From UBA5336 sp964412785 (GTDB lineage: Bacteria; Pseudomonadota; Alphaproteobacteria; Caulobacterales; Hyphomonadaceae): a stretch of DNA of 52,218 nucleotides. Of this stretch, positions 1-9,050 are shown piece after piece. Position numbers and translations under genes: made by a program. The first letter of the stretch is position 1; every line of letters begins with the position of its first letter. The stretch is from assembly GCA_964412785.1 (NCBI GenBank), contig CAYPQD010000018.1, positions 1 to 52,218 of the forward strand. Reading direction: 5' to 3'. A model generated the notes under the pieces. The model did no database searches. It saw only the letters and a list, made by a program, of their open reading frames with translations, and was not told the origin of the DNA.

Positions 1-75
1 TGGCCAGACCCCAAAATATACCCCTCCAAGTGGGTCAATTTGGACGGAAACCGCCCTGGTCGTCACAAACGAAAA

Positions 76-102
76 GGGGCGGCACGTCATGCGTGCCGCC
101 CC
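76..102 (-). terminator. Rho-independent terminator of the TonB receptor gene
   Basis: A perfect 11-bp stem (76-86 with 92-102) encloses a 5-nt loop. Read on the minus strand, the hairpin lies about 35 bases after the receptor stop codon and is followed by a T-rich tract (TTTTCGTTTG). The remaining bases 1-75 show no gene that I can support. Confidence 0.8.
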
Positions 103-137
103 TGCTGCAGGACCTGGCCCGAAACGGGCCTTGCCCA

Positions 138-3005
138 TTATTCCCCGCCGCCGAAGGTCTTCTTCAGGGAGACCTTGATGGTCCGTCCGAAGGGGTTGTG
201 GGTGTAGGGGTCATAGTTGAGGTCGAACTGCGCAAATGGCGGGTCCTCGTCGAACACGTTGACCACCGAAAGCCCGGCATCGATCTGATAGGGCAGGGTC
301 ACTGTGTAGAAGAGATCCAGCGTCGTCTGGCTGTCGATTTCCGAGGTACCATTGCCTGTCAGGTCGCCGCGCTCGTCATCATAGCTGTCGGTATGACGCA
401 CAACGCCGCGGAAATTGTGCGGCCCGAGGGCGTAGTTGGCAAAGGCATTGGCCTGCCATTGCGGCAGGGAGCGGGAGAAGTTCGACCGGTTGAACTGGCC
501 AACCCGGTCCCCGCCGGGGATCACCACACCCTCGATGTCGAAATCATCGACCTCATACTCGATCACATAGGTGAGGTCGGTGCCCACCGAGAACTCGCCG
601 CCGCCTGCCGCATTCGCCCAGGTGTTCTCCAGCCTGAGGTCGATGCCTGAGGTCTGGATGTCCGGCCCGTTGACCACATTGGTGGTAACCCGCGCGATCT
701 CGTTCGGCTCGTTCACGCCATTACTGTTGTTGTCGGTGAAAACGATCCGGCTGAGAATTGCATTCTCGGTATCGCCGGCCGCCAGCGCGGCGATGGCGGC
801 CGTCACGATCGAGGCCTGGTCCTCGACGATGATCGGGTCGGAGAAGTCGAAATTGTAATAGTCGACCGAGGCCTTGAATCCGCCCTGTTCGTAGAGCGCG
901 CCGAGATTCCACGAGAATGCGCTTTCCGGTTTGAGACCCGGGTTGCCGAACTGGTCGACGGCCTTGAACGCCGAAGCCGGGCCGACGAACTGCAGCGTCG
1001 TCGTTGTGCCGGAAAGCTGGTTCAGGGTCGGGCCCTTGAACGAGGTCTGGGCCGAACCGCGCAGGGCGAGGGTGTCGGTCGCCTGCCATTTGGCGGCGAC
1101 CTTCGGGTCGAAGGTGGAGCCGACCTCGCCGCCATAGTCCTCGAACCGGGTCGCGACCTGGATATCGAGATTGTCATAGAGCGGGATCTGCAACTCGCCA
1201 AAGACCGCATAGATCGTCTGCTCCTCGTCGGCCGGGGTGAAGCCCGCCAGGAAGGAGAACGGTCCGGTGCCGCCCGGTCCGGGCGTCACTTCGAGGTTGT
1301 TGAGATCATTCGGGGTCAGCTTGTAGCCCTCGCGGCGCACCTGGACGCCCGCGGCCCAGCCAACCGTACCGCCCGATGCCTGCACGCCCGATTGGCCGTT
1401 CAGCACGGCATCGAACACCAGCAGGCTGGTCTCGGCCGCCGTGAACTGTCCATCGGTCAGCCAGTCGGCGAGTTCCGGCGTGTTCTCCAGCCCCGGAACA
1501 TAGGTCGGGTTGGCCTGACCGGTGATGGCGTTGGCGGGGATCGCGTTGGAGAAGGGGTTGTACCATTGGCAGGCGCCCTGCCCGGCAATGAGGCTGCCGG
1601 AATACCCCGGAGCGAAGGGCTGTGTGCCCGTCGCCGGGTCATTGCCGGTGATCGGATCTGTGCAGACACCATAGCCGTTCAGCGCGGCCGTGAAGCCGAG
1701 GATGTAGGTGTCATTGGTGTTCCGGTCCGCTTCGGCCTGGCTATAGCCGAGGCTGGCGGCCCAGTTGACGCCATTCTCGAAGGTGCCATCCAGTTCGCCG
1801 GCCACCCGGATCGTCTCGTGCTGGCGGAAGCCGACCTGGGCGCCGCCAGTGACCGGGTAGCCGCCCCAGCCGAAGCTACGGCCGATATACAGTGCCGCCA
1901 GCGTGCCACTCGGGAAGTCGCCCGGATTGTCGGCGATGTATTGCTGGAAGCCGGGATTGGTGACCGGCACGACCTGCGTCGTCAGCTCCTGCGGCGGGTA
2001 GGACGGCGAGGTCTTCCATTTCGGTACATCGGTGTAGCCGTAAAGCGCTTCGATGTGCAGGTCGACGCCGTTGCCAAAGGTGTGGTTGAGTTCGGAGAAG
2101 ACCTGGTAGCGCTCTTCTTCCTCAACGAGGTTGTCGAACTGGGTGAACTGAAAATTGCACTGACCCGTGGTCGGGTTGATCACGCCGCCAACATCATCGC
2201 AGCCCGCTTCGAGGTTGACCGCGCCGATCACTCCGGTTGCGCCAAGCGCCACATAGCGGCCGGGATTTGACAGGGAGGAGAACCCGCCCACCGGGTTTTC
2301 CGTGATGTCGGAGATGGCCCAATCCTTCTCCAGCAGCGGGACCTCGTTGCGGAACTGGTAGCCCGCTGAGACGATCCAGTTGGTCTTCTCGCCCTGCCAG
2401 CCATAGGCCGCAGAGACATCATATTCGCCGTCGCTGCCCTCGAAGCTCTGGAAGCTGCCGCCGAACTCGAAGCCTTGGAGGTCGTCGCGCGTGATGAAGT
2501 TGACGACGCCGGCAATCGCGTCGGAGCCGTAGAGCGCGGCGGCGCCGTCCTTCAGCACCTCGATCCGGCCGATTGCGGCCGCCGGGATCATGTTCGTATC
2601 AACGAAAAGCTGGGCCTGCTCGCCGATCGAGTAGGGTGAGAAGGTCTGGCGCTTGCCATTGATCAGGACCAGCGTCCGGCCCGGGCCGAGGCCGCGCAGG
2701 TTGACGTTCGAGGTGCCCTCAAGGCCGTTTGAGGAAAACTGGTTGGTCTGACCGTCGACGCCTGACGAGACGCCGAGATTGCGGATCAGTTCGGAGATCG
2801 AGGGCTGCCCCTCGATCCGCAGGTCGACAGCGGTCAGCACGTCGACAGGCAGGGCCGCGTCTTCCGGCGTTCCGGCAATGAACGAGCCGGTGACGACAAC
2901 CGTATCGAGCTGGCGCTGGTCTTCCTGGGCGAGGACGGCCGGCGCGCTTGCCAGTGCGAAGACGGATGCCGCCGTCAGGCGCAGGTATCCTGTGTTGTGG
3001 GTCAT
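138..3005 (-). CDS. TonB-dependent outer membrane receptor
   Basis: This is a 955-residue outer membrane active transporter driven by TonB-ExbBD; the substrate is unknown. The ATG at 3005 is chosen because GGGAGG sits nine bases upstream and it starts directly at a signal peptide (MTHNTGYLRL, then a hydrophobic stretch ending AVLAQ); the frame is open further upstream. A TonB box (DTVVVTG) follows the signal peptide. Next comes a plug domain with the typical VNLRGLGPGRTLVLINGKR-type and IERIEVLKDGAAALYGSDA-like motifs, then a long beta-barrel. The C-terminal end, LKKTFGGGE, departs slightly from the usual terminal aromatic. Gene order gives no substrate clue. It is monocistronic, with a terminator at 76-102, and shares a 212-bp divergent spacer with selO. 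Confidence 0.93.
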   Translation of the reverse strand: MTHNTGYLRLTAASVFALASAPAVLAQEDQRQLDTVVVTGSFIAGTPEDAALPVDVLTAVDLRIEGQPSISELIRNLGVSSGVDGQTNQFSSNGLEGTSNVNLRGLGPGRTLVLINGKRQTFSPYSIGEQAQLFVDTNMIPAAAIGRIEVLKDGAAALYGSDAIAGVVNFITRDDLQGFEFGGSFQSFEGSDGEYDVSAAYGWQGEKTNWIVSAGYQFRNEVPLLEKDWAISDITENPVGGFSSLSNPGRYVALGATGVIGAVNLEAGCDDVGGVINPTTGQCNFQFTQFDNLVEEEERYQVFSELNHTFGNGVDLHIEALYGYTDVPKWKTSPSYPPQELTTQVVPVTNPGFQQYIADNPGDFPSGTLAALYIGRSFGWGGYPVTGGAQVGFRQHETIRVAGELDGTFENGVNWAASLGYSQAEADRNTNDTYILGFTAALNGYGVCTDPITGNDPATGTQPFAPGYSGSLIAGQGACQWYNPFSNAIPANAITGQANPTYVPGLENTPELADWLTDGQFTAAETSLLVFDAVLNGQSGVQASGGTVGWAAGVQVRREGYKLTPNDLNNLEVTPGPGGTGPFSFLAGFTPADEEQTIYAVFGELQIPLYDNLDIQVATRFEDYGGEVGSTFDPKVAAKWQATDTLALRGSAQTSFKGPTLNQLSGTTTTLQFVGPASAFKAVDQFGNPGLKPESAFSWNLGALYEQGGFKASVDYYNFDFSDPIIVEDQASIVTAAIAALAAGDTENAILSRIVFTDNNSNGVNEPNEIARVTTNVVNGPDIQTSGIDLRLENTWANAAGGGEFSVGTDLTYVIEYEVDDFDIEGVVIPGGDRVGQFNRSNFSRSLPQWQANAFANYALGPHNFRGVVRHTDSYDDERGDLTGNGTSEIDSQTTLDLFYTVTLPYQIDAGLSVVNVFDEDPPFAQFDLNYDPYTHNPFGRTIKVSLKKTFGGGE

Positions 3006-3217
3006 GCTTGGTATCCTCCCGGTTACGGCGCCGGCTCGCCGGCGCATGTCATAATTCTTTTGCGTAACATGTATCGTATTTCCCTTATTGAAAAGCACCA
3101 AAACAGTGGTTTCGCACCGTCAAACTGACGCTGTCCGGGCCTGTTGCAAATTCACAATATCACGCGAGGAGTAAACGGGGGCCGGTTATCCCGTGACAGG
3201 CGCCTGCGCGACCCCAT

Positions 3218-4627
3218 ATGCCCGGCATGTCCGAACCCCCCCCAATCCTCGACATCGCTGACGTGTTTGCAGATCCTGTCGCGCCCGCCGGGTTTCCCGC
3301 AACGATCCTGCGCCACCGTGACCAGAGAGCGGCTGCCACAATCGGGCTTGAGGAGCTGGACCAGGCCCAATGGATCGCCCATTTCGCGCACTTCCAGCCC
3401 TTGCCCGGAAACCTGCCGCAACCGCTGGCGCTGCGCTATCACGGCCACCAGTTCGGGGTCTACAATCCCGATCTCGGTGACGGCCGTGGCTTCCTGTTTG
3501 CGCAGCTGCGCGACACCTCCGGCCGGTTGCTCGATCTTGGTACCAAGGGCTCCGGACAGACGCCCTATTCCCGCCAGGGCGATGGTCGGCTGACCCTCAA
3601 GGGCGGTGCGCGCGAGGTGCTTGCCTCGGCCTGCCTCGAGGCGCTTGGCGTCAACACGTCTAGGGCGCTCTCCCTGGTCGAGACCGGCGAGCAGCTCTGG
3701 CGGGGCGACGAACCCTCGCCGACGCGCTCGTCCGTCCTTGTGCGCCTGTCGCACAGCCATCTGCGCTTTGGCACCTTCCAGAGGGTTGCCGCCCTCGACC
3801 GGCCGGAGGACATGGCCCGCCTGGTCGATCATGTCGTCCGGACCTATTATCCGGATGCGGACGATACGGAGATGGCGCGCAAGGTGCCGGCGCTGTATGA
3901 GCGCATGATCGAGGCGACCGCGCGCATGGTTGCGCAGTGGATGGCAGCCGGCTTCGTTCATGGCGTGATGAACACGGACAATTTCAACATCACCGGCGAG
4001 ACGTTCGATTTCGGCCCCTATCGCTTCCTCCCGGTCTCCGACCCCAATTTCACGGCCGCCTATTTCGACCACCAGGGCCTCTATCGCTTCGGCCGCCAGC
4101 CGACGCAGGCGCTCTGGGCGCTGCAGCAACTGGGCAGCGCGCTGACCTTGCTCGCCGATGCCGACGATCTCAGCCAGGCCCTCGGTGCCTTCGAGCCGGC
4201 CTATCAGGCGGCCTTTGCCCGTCACACGCTGGCGCTTCTCGGCCTGAAGGACGGACCGTCCCTGCGCGATGACCTGATCTTCCTGCAGGCCTTCTATGGC
4301 TGGATGACCGACAGCGGCGCAGCCTGGCCGCAGGTGTTCTTCGACTGGTTCGGCGGGGCCGCCAGCGCAAACCGCGCCGCCGCCAGCGCGCTGGCATCGC
4401 GATACGGAGCCGAGGCGTTCGCCCCGGTGCGCGAGGGGCTGATGGCCCGTGACCCGGACCGGCCAGAAAGGCTGGAGGCGGACTATTTCGGGCGCGCTTC
4501 TCCGGAAACCCTGCTGATCGACGACATCGAGTCCCTTTGGTCCGCGATTGCCGAGCGCGATGACTGGTCGGCCTTCGAAGCGAAGCTGGCGGGATTCGAG
4601 GCGATGCGTCTGGCCTATCACCCCTGA
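3218..4627 (+). CDS. selO: SelO/YdiU-family protein adenylyltransferase (pseudokinase AMPylase)
   Basis: The 469-residue product matches the SelO (UPF0061) family, kinase-fold enzymes that transfer AMP from ATP to proteins and are linked to redox stress. Visible signatures are YHGHQFGVYNPDLGDGRG near residue 75, GTKGSGQTPYSRQGDGRL, and the catalytic-loop region GFVHGVMNTDNFNITGE followed by FDFGPYRF. Compared with the E. coli-type protein it lacks the C-terminal Cys-containing tail, and the usual SEAM helix motif reads SACLEAL, so it belongs to a shorter, somewhat divergent branch. An ATG three codons downstream (3227) is an equally possible start. It converges on the glycosyltransferase gene with only 17 bases between the stops. 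Confidence 0.88.
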   Translation: MPGMSEPPPILDIADVFADPVAPAGFPATILRHRDQRAAATIGLEELDQAQWIAHFAHFQPLPGNLPQPLALRYHGHQFGVYNPDLGDGRGFLFAQLRDTSGRLLDLGTKGSGQTPYSRQGDGRLTLKGGAREVLASACLEALGVNTSRALSLVETGEQLWRGDEPSPTRSSVLVRLSHSHLRFGTFQRVAALDRPEDMARLVDHVVRTYYPDADDTEMARKVPALYERMIEATARMVAQWMAAGFVHGVMNTDNFNITGETFDFGPYRFLPVSDPNFTAAYFDHQGLYRFGRQPTQALWALQQLGSALTLLADADDLSQALGAFEPAYQAAFARHTLALLGLKDGPSLRDDLIFLQAFYGWMTDSGAAWPQVFFDWFGGAASANRAAASALASRYGAEAFAPVREGLMARDPDRPERLEADYFGRASPETLLIDDIESLWSAIAERDDWSAFEAKLAGFEAMRLAYHP

Positions 4628-4644
4628 AGGGCTGGCAACCGGTC

Positions 4645-5460
4645 CTACCGCCCCCGTCGCAGGACGGCCCATCGCAGAAGCGGCAGGAACACGGCATTTG
4701 CCGCCCGGCCCACCGGGCCGCCCGCGAACTTGTGGAAATAGCGGGTAAGGCTGTCGGCCTTGTGGCGGGCAATGGTCTGCGACGGCACATCGGAGGTCGA
4801 GCGATAGTGCAACGCGCCCGCCTCTGGCTGATAGATGACCGTGCCGCCGGCCGCACGCACCCGCCGGCAGAGATCGACATCTTCCACATGCAGGAAATAC
4901 TCCGGGTCGAAGCCGCCATCCAAAGCGAGGAAGGCCTGTTTCGACATCAGGAAGAAGGCGCCCGAGATGACCGGCATTGCCACTGGCCCGTCTGGCGCAG
5001 GCGCGGTCTCCAGCGTCCAGCGGCCGAGCCCCATGGCCCGCAGGCGGGTCAGTTCCCGCCGCCTGGCGCCGCGCTGCTCGCGCCCGTCAATCCCGAAAAT
5101 CCGCCCGCCCACGAGGCAAGGCGAGGGGTGCCCTTGTGCCGCGCGGATCATCGCCTCGACCGATCGCCGGCGGATCACCGCATCCGGGTTGATGAAGAGC
5201 AGCAGGGGTTCCGCCGCTTCGCGTGCGCCGAGATTGGCCGCCGAAGCAAATCCCAGATTGCGGTCCGGGCGGATGAGGCGCACCTCGGCGCGCTCGCCCG
5301 CGAAACGGTCCAGCCAGCTTCTCATTGCCTCCGGGTTGCCGTTGTCGACGATGACGATGCCGGAGACCTGCAGATCCGCCGCGAGGGCGTAGAGGCACTC
5401 CTTAAGCCGCACACCCGTGTGATAGGTGACGACGATCGCGCAAGCGGCGGGCTGGCTCAA
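4645..5460 (-). CDS. Family 2 glycosyltransferase (rhamnosyltransferase-like)
   Basis: The product is 271 residues with a GT-A fold. It opens with CAIVVTYHTG, has a VIVDNG strand, RNLGFASAANLGA and the LLFINPDAVI metal-binding motif (DxD variant), and later a DVDLCRRVRAAG motif. It should add a sugar from a nucleotide donor to a lipid- or polysaccharide-linked acceptor at the inner face of the membrane. The start is inferred as TTG at 5460, where TTGA overlaps the stop of the upstream O-antigen ligase gene and an AGAGG lies about 10 bases upstream. The open frame further upstream is antisense-like shadow of the ligase. The coupling implies a shared role in surface polysaccharide synthesis. 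Confidence 0.85.
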   Translation of the reverse strand: MSQPAACAIVVTYHTGVRLKECLYALAADLQVSGIVIVDNGNPEAMRSWLDRFAGERAEVRLIRPDRNLGFASAANLGAREAAEPLLLFINPDAVIRRRSVEAMIRAAQGHPSPCLVGGRIFGIDGREQRGARRRELTRLRAMGLGRWTLETAPAPDGPVAMPVISGAFFLMSKQAFLALDGGFDPEYFLHVEDVDLCRRVRAAGGTVIYQPEAGALHYRSTSDVPSQTIARHKADSLTRYFHKFAGGPVGRAANAVFLPLLRWAVLRRGR

Positions 5461-6734
5461 CTGCGCGCCGCCTCTTGCCGCGCGATCAGGATGAGAGCCC
5501 CGGCTGCGAGCGCTACCGATGCCCAGAAGGCCTCGTTCCAGATCGAATAGGTGAAACTGAACAGGCTTGCCGCCGCGCCGAACAGGCCCGCCGCGCCATG
5601 GCGCACTGAGGCCGGAAGGTCCGCCGGCGCCGACAGCCGAACGCCCGTCGCCACCAGCGCAATCGCGGCCAGCGCAATGCCGATGCAGCCTGTCTCGGCC
5701 CAGAGCTCCAGCGCCATGTTGTGCGGATGCCCGGCAATGATCGGGTAGACCGACCAGGCCGCCGGGTCGCCCCCGGATGCCACGATTGTCTCCAGCCAGT
5801 CGGGCCGCGCCGCGAAGGGCTCGCGCCAGCTGCCGGCGGCTTCCATGCCATGGCCGGTCAGAGGGCGCTCGAGAATGCGCTCGCTGACAGCCTGCCAGGC
5901 AAACAGCCGAGACTGGAAGGAAAAGGGCAGGGTGAGGCCAAGGCGCTCGACCAGTGTCGCCACCGAGAGCACCGCCCCCGGTGCCAGAACCAGATAAATC
6001 GCTCCAAGGCCGAACAGCACCCGGTAGCCGGAGCGGGGCAGGGCGCTTACCAGCGCCATGGCGAGCAGTCCGGCGATCACCGCGATCACGGCGACCTGGC
6101 TGCCGGCCCCGCCCAGTGTCGCAAACACCGGCAGCGCGGCCAGTGTCACCGCAAGCGCCAGGGCGCGGGCCGCAAGCGCCTTGCGCCGGTGCCACAGCCA
6201 TGCGGTGAGGACTGGCAGGACGAGCGCAAAGGCGTTGGCATTGCGCAACACGTTCTGCAGTCCCTGCTGCAATGCCGCGAGCGCATCACCGGCATAGAAG
6301 AAGCCGGTGATTTCCTCGTAAAACACATACAGGACTGCGACGGCGAGGCCGTTCACCGCAAACGCCCCGAGCGCCACGCCGGCGGGCAGGCGCGCCCGCC
6401 CGGCCGGGACACGCGCCGCAGCGGACAACACCACCAGCGCCGCCAGTCCTGTCGTCACCACCCGGACGGCGGGCGCGTTGACGCTGAAATTGCCTTCGAT
6501 GAGGCTGCCCGACACGATCGCGCCCCCGGCAGGCGACCAGGCCGAACTCAGGCCAGCCCAGGCAAGGAAGAGGAGCGCAAACAGCGCTGGCACCGAGACC
6601 AGCTGCGCCGGCCGCAGCCAGGCCAGCGCGGGGAGCGCGACCAGCACCAGCAAGGGCGAATAGGCCTGCCCGCCGAGGAACGCGACCACCGGCCAGAGCG
6701 CAAGCGCTGCGGCAAGGAAGGGCGCGTAGGTCAT
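5457..6734 (-). CDS. O-antigen ligase/polymerase family membrane protein (Wzy_C)
   Basis: This polytopic inner-membrane protein has 425 residues and about a dozen hydrophobic segments. A periplasmic-loop signature, HPHNMALELWAETGCIG, is near residue 330 and is characteristic of WaaL/Wzy (PF04932) proteins, which ligate or polymerise lipid-linked glycans on the periplasmic side. The ATG at 6734 (MTYAPF) is preferred because residues upstream in the open frame are Arg/Gly-rich and unlike the family. It is translationally coupled to the downstream glycosyltransferase. Whether it is a ligase or a polymerase cannot be decided from sequence. Confidence 0.82.
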   Translation of the reverse strand: MTYAPFLAAALALWPVVAFLGGQAYSPLLVLVALPALAWLRPAQLVSVPALFALLFLAWAGLSSAWSPAGGAIVSGSLIEGNFSVNAPAVRVVTTGLAALVVLSAAARVPAGRARLPAGVALGAFAVNGLAVAVLYVFYEEITGFFYAGDALAALQQGLQNVLRNANAFALVLPVLTAWLWHRRKALAARALALAVTLAALPVFATLGGAGSQVAVIAVIAGLLAMALVSALPRSGYRVLFGLGAIYLVLAPGAVLSVATLVERLGLTLPFSFQSRLFAWQAVSERILERPLTGHGMEAAGSWREPFAARPDWLETIVASGGDPAAWSVYPIIAGHPHNMALELWAETGCIGIALAAIALVATGVRLSAPADLPASVRHGAAGLFGAAASLFSFTYSIWNEAFWASVALAAGALILIARQEAARS

Positions 6735-6904
6735 CGGGACAGGCTCCGCTTGCGCAGCAATAGCAACGCCCCCGCCTAACCGCGCGGCCCCACCCGGTCC
6801 AGCCGGCAACGGCACCTGCCCGCCAGCCCTCCGTCTTAACCCCTCGCTAACCAAACCTACCGAGGTGTGAAGGGGCGCAGAAGGCGCGAAGAGGTGTGTC
6901 GGCC

Positions 6905-8245
6905 ATGGTCTTCTATCGCGATCTGCGCAATCCGCGCCTGTTCTGCCAGGAGGAGAAGGACTGGATCTCCCGGCGGCTGCTCGATCTGCGCGCGCAGCTT
7001 AAGGCTCCTCCGCCGCGCGGCGTGCCGCAACGCACCCGGGCGGCCTCACTCATCATCGGCACCTGGAATATCCGGGATTTCGACGGCAACCGTTTCCGCC
7101 ACGGTCCGCGCCGGCGCGAGAGCCTGTTTTATATCGCCGAAGTCATTTCGGCCTTCGACCTCGTCGCTCTTCAGGAAGTCAACGAGGACCTTGGGCCTCT
7201 CAAGGAGGTGGTCCGCCTGCTTGGTCCGGACTGGGACTTCATCGCCACCGACGTGACCACCGGCAGTTCCGGAAATCGCGAGCGCATGGCCTTCGTGTTT
7301 GACCGGACCAAGGTGCGCTTCCGCAACATTGCTGGCGAGATCGTACTGCCCAAGCACGCCCTGCTGCCCGATGAGCAGCAATTCGCGCGCACGCCCTTCA
7401 TGGTGGCTTTCCAGGCCGGCTGGTTCAAATTCTCCCTGTGCACGGTGCATATCTATTTTGGCTCGAACGACAAGAACTCGGACAAGTACAGGCGTCGTGT
7501 CTCCGAGATCGATTACATTGCCCGTGAAATGGCAAGCCGGGCAGACCGGGAGGATGAAAATTACATACTGCTCGGTGACTTCAACATCAAGAATACGGTC
7601 GACGAAACCATGGCCGCACTGACGCGCGCCGGATTCATCCTGCCGCCGGAACTCTTCCCGTCCAATGTGCTTGGCACGAAATACTATGACCAGATTGCCT
7701 TTCGGACGAAGAAAGATGAGGTCACCTTCCTGTCCGCGGGCGCATTAAACTTCACCGAAAGCCTGTTTCGGCCCGAACACTATGATCACTACGCGCCGGT
7801 CCTGCCCGAACGCCACCGAGACCTCAAACCCGACGGTACGCCCAAGGACAGCGGCGCCGACAAGCGCTATTATGCCGAGCGCTGGATGACATGGCAGATG
7901 TCCGACCATTTGCCGCTCTGGGTCGAACTGGCGATCGACTTCTCCGACGAATACCTGATCCACAACCTGTCGGACGAGATCGCCGAGGCCGGCGCCCCGG
8001 CCCAGCGCGAGGGCGAACAGGAATCACCGGCCGACGCGCCACCGCCGGTGGTCGCCGAAGCGGTCACGAAGAAGGTCCGCAAACGCCGCACGCCGAAGCG
8101 CCCGCCGAGGGAAAAGATCGGCACCGCCCGGCCGGACAATCCGCTGACGCTCGGCGAGGCGTGGGACATCTTCTGGTTCGTCGCCACCGGCAAGGCGGAT
8201 GAGTTGAAGAAGAAGCGCAGGGCCCGGCGCGACGGCAAGAACTGA
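6905..8245 (+). CDS. Endonuclease/exonuclease/phosphatase family protein
   Basis: The product is 446 residues. The EEP fold (DNase I/exonuclease III/inositol-phosphatase superfamily) shows GTWNIRDFDG, FDLVALQEVNED (metal-binding Glu), VHIYFG, ILLGDFNI (Asp-Asn catalytic pair) and a terminal MSDHLPLWVEL with the catalytic SDH. The last ~80 residues form a separate basic tail (KKVRKRRTPKRPPREK and KKKRRARRDGKN) that could bind nucleic acid or a membrane. No signal peptide is seen, so it is probably cytoplasmic; the substrate is unknown. A GTG nine bases upstream is an alternative start, but the AGAGG spacing favours this ATG. Its TGA stop overlaps the first two bases of repeat copy A. Confidence 0.85.
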   Translation: MVFYRDLRNPRLFCQEEKDWISRRLLDLRAQLKAPPPRGVPQRTRAASLIIGTWNIRDFDGNRFRHGPRRRESLFYIAEVISAFDLVALQEVNEDLGPLKEVVRLLGPDWDFIATDVTTGSSGNRERMAFVFDRTKVRFRNIAGEIVLPKHALLPDEQQFARTPFMVAFQAGWFKFSLCTVHIYFGSNDKNSDKYRRRVSEIDYIAREMASRADREDENYILLGDFNIKNTVDETMAALTRAGFILPPELFPSNVLGTKYYDQIAFRTKKDEVTFLSAGALNFTESLFRPEHYDHYAPVLPERHRDLKPDGTPKDSGADKRYYAERWMTWQMSDHLPLWVELAIDFSDEYLIHNLSDEIAEAGAPAQREGEQESPADAPPPVVAEAVTKKVRKRRTPKRPPREKIGTARPDNPLTLGEAWDIFWFVATGKADELKKKRRARRDGKN

Positions 8246-8362
8246 TACCATTCTGCGCGGATGAGTATTGATCCGCGGTTACAGCGCAGGGGCGCCGACG
8301 CGCAGTCGCGCTTGCCCTGCGCTGCAAGGGATCGGTGCCGACCCCTTGCAGCTTGGTATGAG
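8244..8362 (-). repeat. Cloverleaf-like dispersed repeat, copy A (inverted orientation)
   Basis: This 119-bp element lies in reverse orientation relative to the other three full copies. Its ends are GATACCA and TGGTATGAG. Read on the minus strand, it has a perfect 9-bp stem CTGCAAGGG/CCCTTGCAG, a GGCGC/GCGCT-type stem and a CGCGGAT/ATCCGCG stem around the core GGCAAGCGCGACTGCGCGTC. It fills the whole gap between two convergent genes: the EEP stop codon (8243-8245) overlaps its left edge, and the SRAP stop lies four bases beyond its right edge. It may serve as a bidirectional terminator. Confidence 0.85.
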
Positions 8363-8365
8363 CCG

Positions 8366-9040
8366 TCAGGCTTCCTCGATCAGCGCCGGCGAATTGTTGC
8401 GGACATTGCCGACCGCCGGGCCCACCGGCCAAGCATGCATGTCTTCTGTCGGGAAGGGCTGGAACAGGTCATCCCACGGCCCCGCCATGGTGTCGAGCCA
8501 GCGGGCATGATCCTGCGGCTTCAGGATGACCGGCATGCGCGTATGCAGTCCCGCCATCAGGTCATTCGGCGTTGTTGTCAGAACGGTAAAGCTCTCGATC
8601 TCAGAGCCGTCGATCATGGCACGGTCCCACAGCCCCGCAAAGCAGAACCAGCGGCGATTGCGCAGGGCGATCGCGAACGGTGTCTTGCGTCCCTTCTCGC
8701 CGGTCCACTCATAAAAGCCGCTGACCGGAACCAGGCAGTGGCGGTGCCGGAAGGCGCCGCGGAACACCGGCTTGTCGGCTACCGTCTCCGATTTCGCGTT
8801 GAAACTGGTGAACCGCTTCTCGCTAAGCGGCTTGTGCCACCAGGACGGGATGAGGCTCCACACCATCGGCGCAAGCTCAGTCTTGCCCGGTTCCGCGCCG
8901 GGACGGACAACCGGCTGCACGCTCATCGGCGCGGCATTGTAGGTCGGCTCCGGCGGGTCGACGCCCTCTGGCGGGATCAGCGCGAGGGCGTCCCGGAATT
9001 CCGCCCACGCCACATCATGCCTGAAAAAGCGTCCGCACAT
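8366..9040 (-). CDS. yedK: SRAP-domain abasic-site processing protein (HMCES/YedK family)
   Basis: This 224-residue protein crosslinks covalently to abasic sites in single-stranded DNA through its N-terminal cysteine. It starts MCGRF at 9040, so Cys2 becomes the catalytic N-terminal residue after Met removal; this fixes the start, although the frame is open for another 23 codons. Other family signatures are YNAAP (Asn35), W-S-LIPSWW, FNAKSETV, PVSGFYEW (catalytic Glu), and TPNDLMAGLHTRMPVIL with the active-site His. It sits 10 bases downstream of a membrane-anchored hypothetical gene, so the two are probably cotranscribed. Its 3' end abuts repeat copy A. Confidence 0.92.
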   Translation of the reverse strand: MCGRFFRHDVAWAEFRDALALIPPEGVDPPEPTYNAAPMSVQPVVRPGAEPGKTELAPMVWSLIPSWWHKPLSEKRFTSFNAKSETVADKPVFRGAFRHRHCLVPVSGFYEWTGEKGRKTPFAIALRNRRWFCFAGLWDRAMIDGSEIESFTVLTTTPNDLMAGLHTRMPVILKPQDHARWLDTMAGPWDDLFQPFPTEDMHAWPVGPAVGNVRNNSPALIEEA

Positions 9041-9050
9041 GAGCCGGGGT

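Noticed and set aside
3152..4672. A 506-codon minus-strand frame across selO
   Set aside because: Low-complexity Arg/Gly-rich translation with no family motifs, while SelO motifs are clear on the plus strand.
8244..8362. Repeat copies as tRNA genes because of the cloverleaf layout
   Set aside because: No CCA-type acceptor, T-loop (GTTCGA-type) or anticodon arm of proper size; the element is 119 bp rather than about 75.
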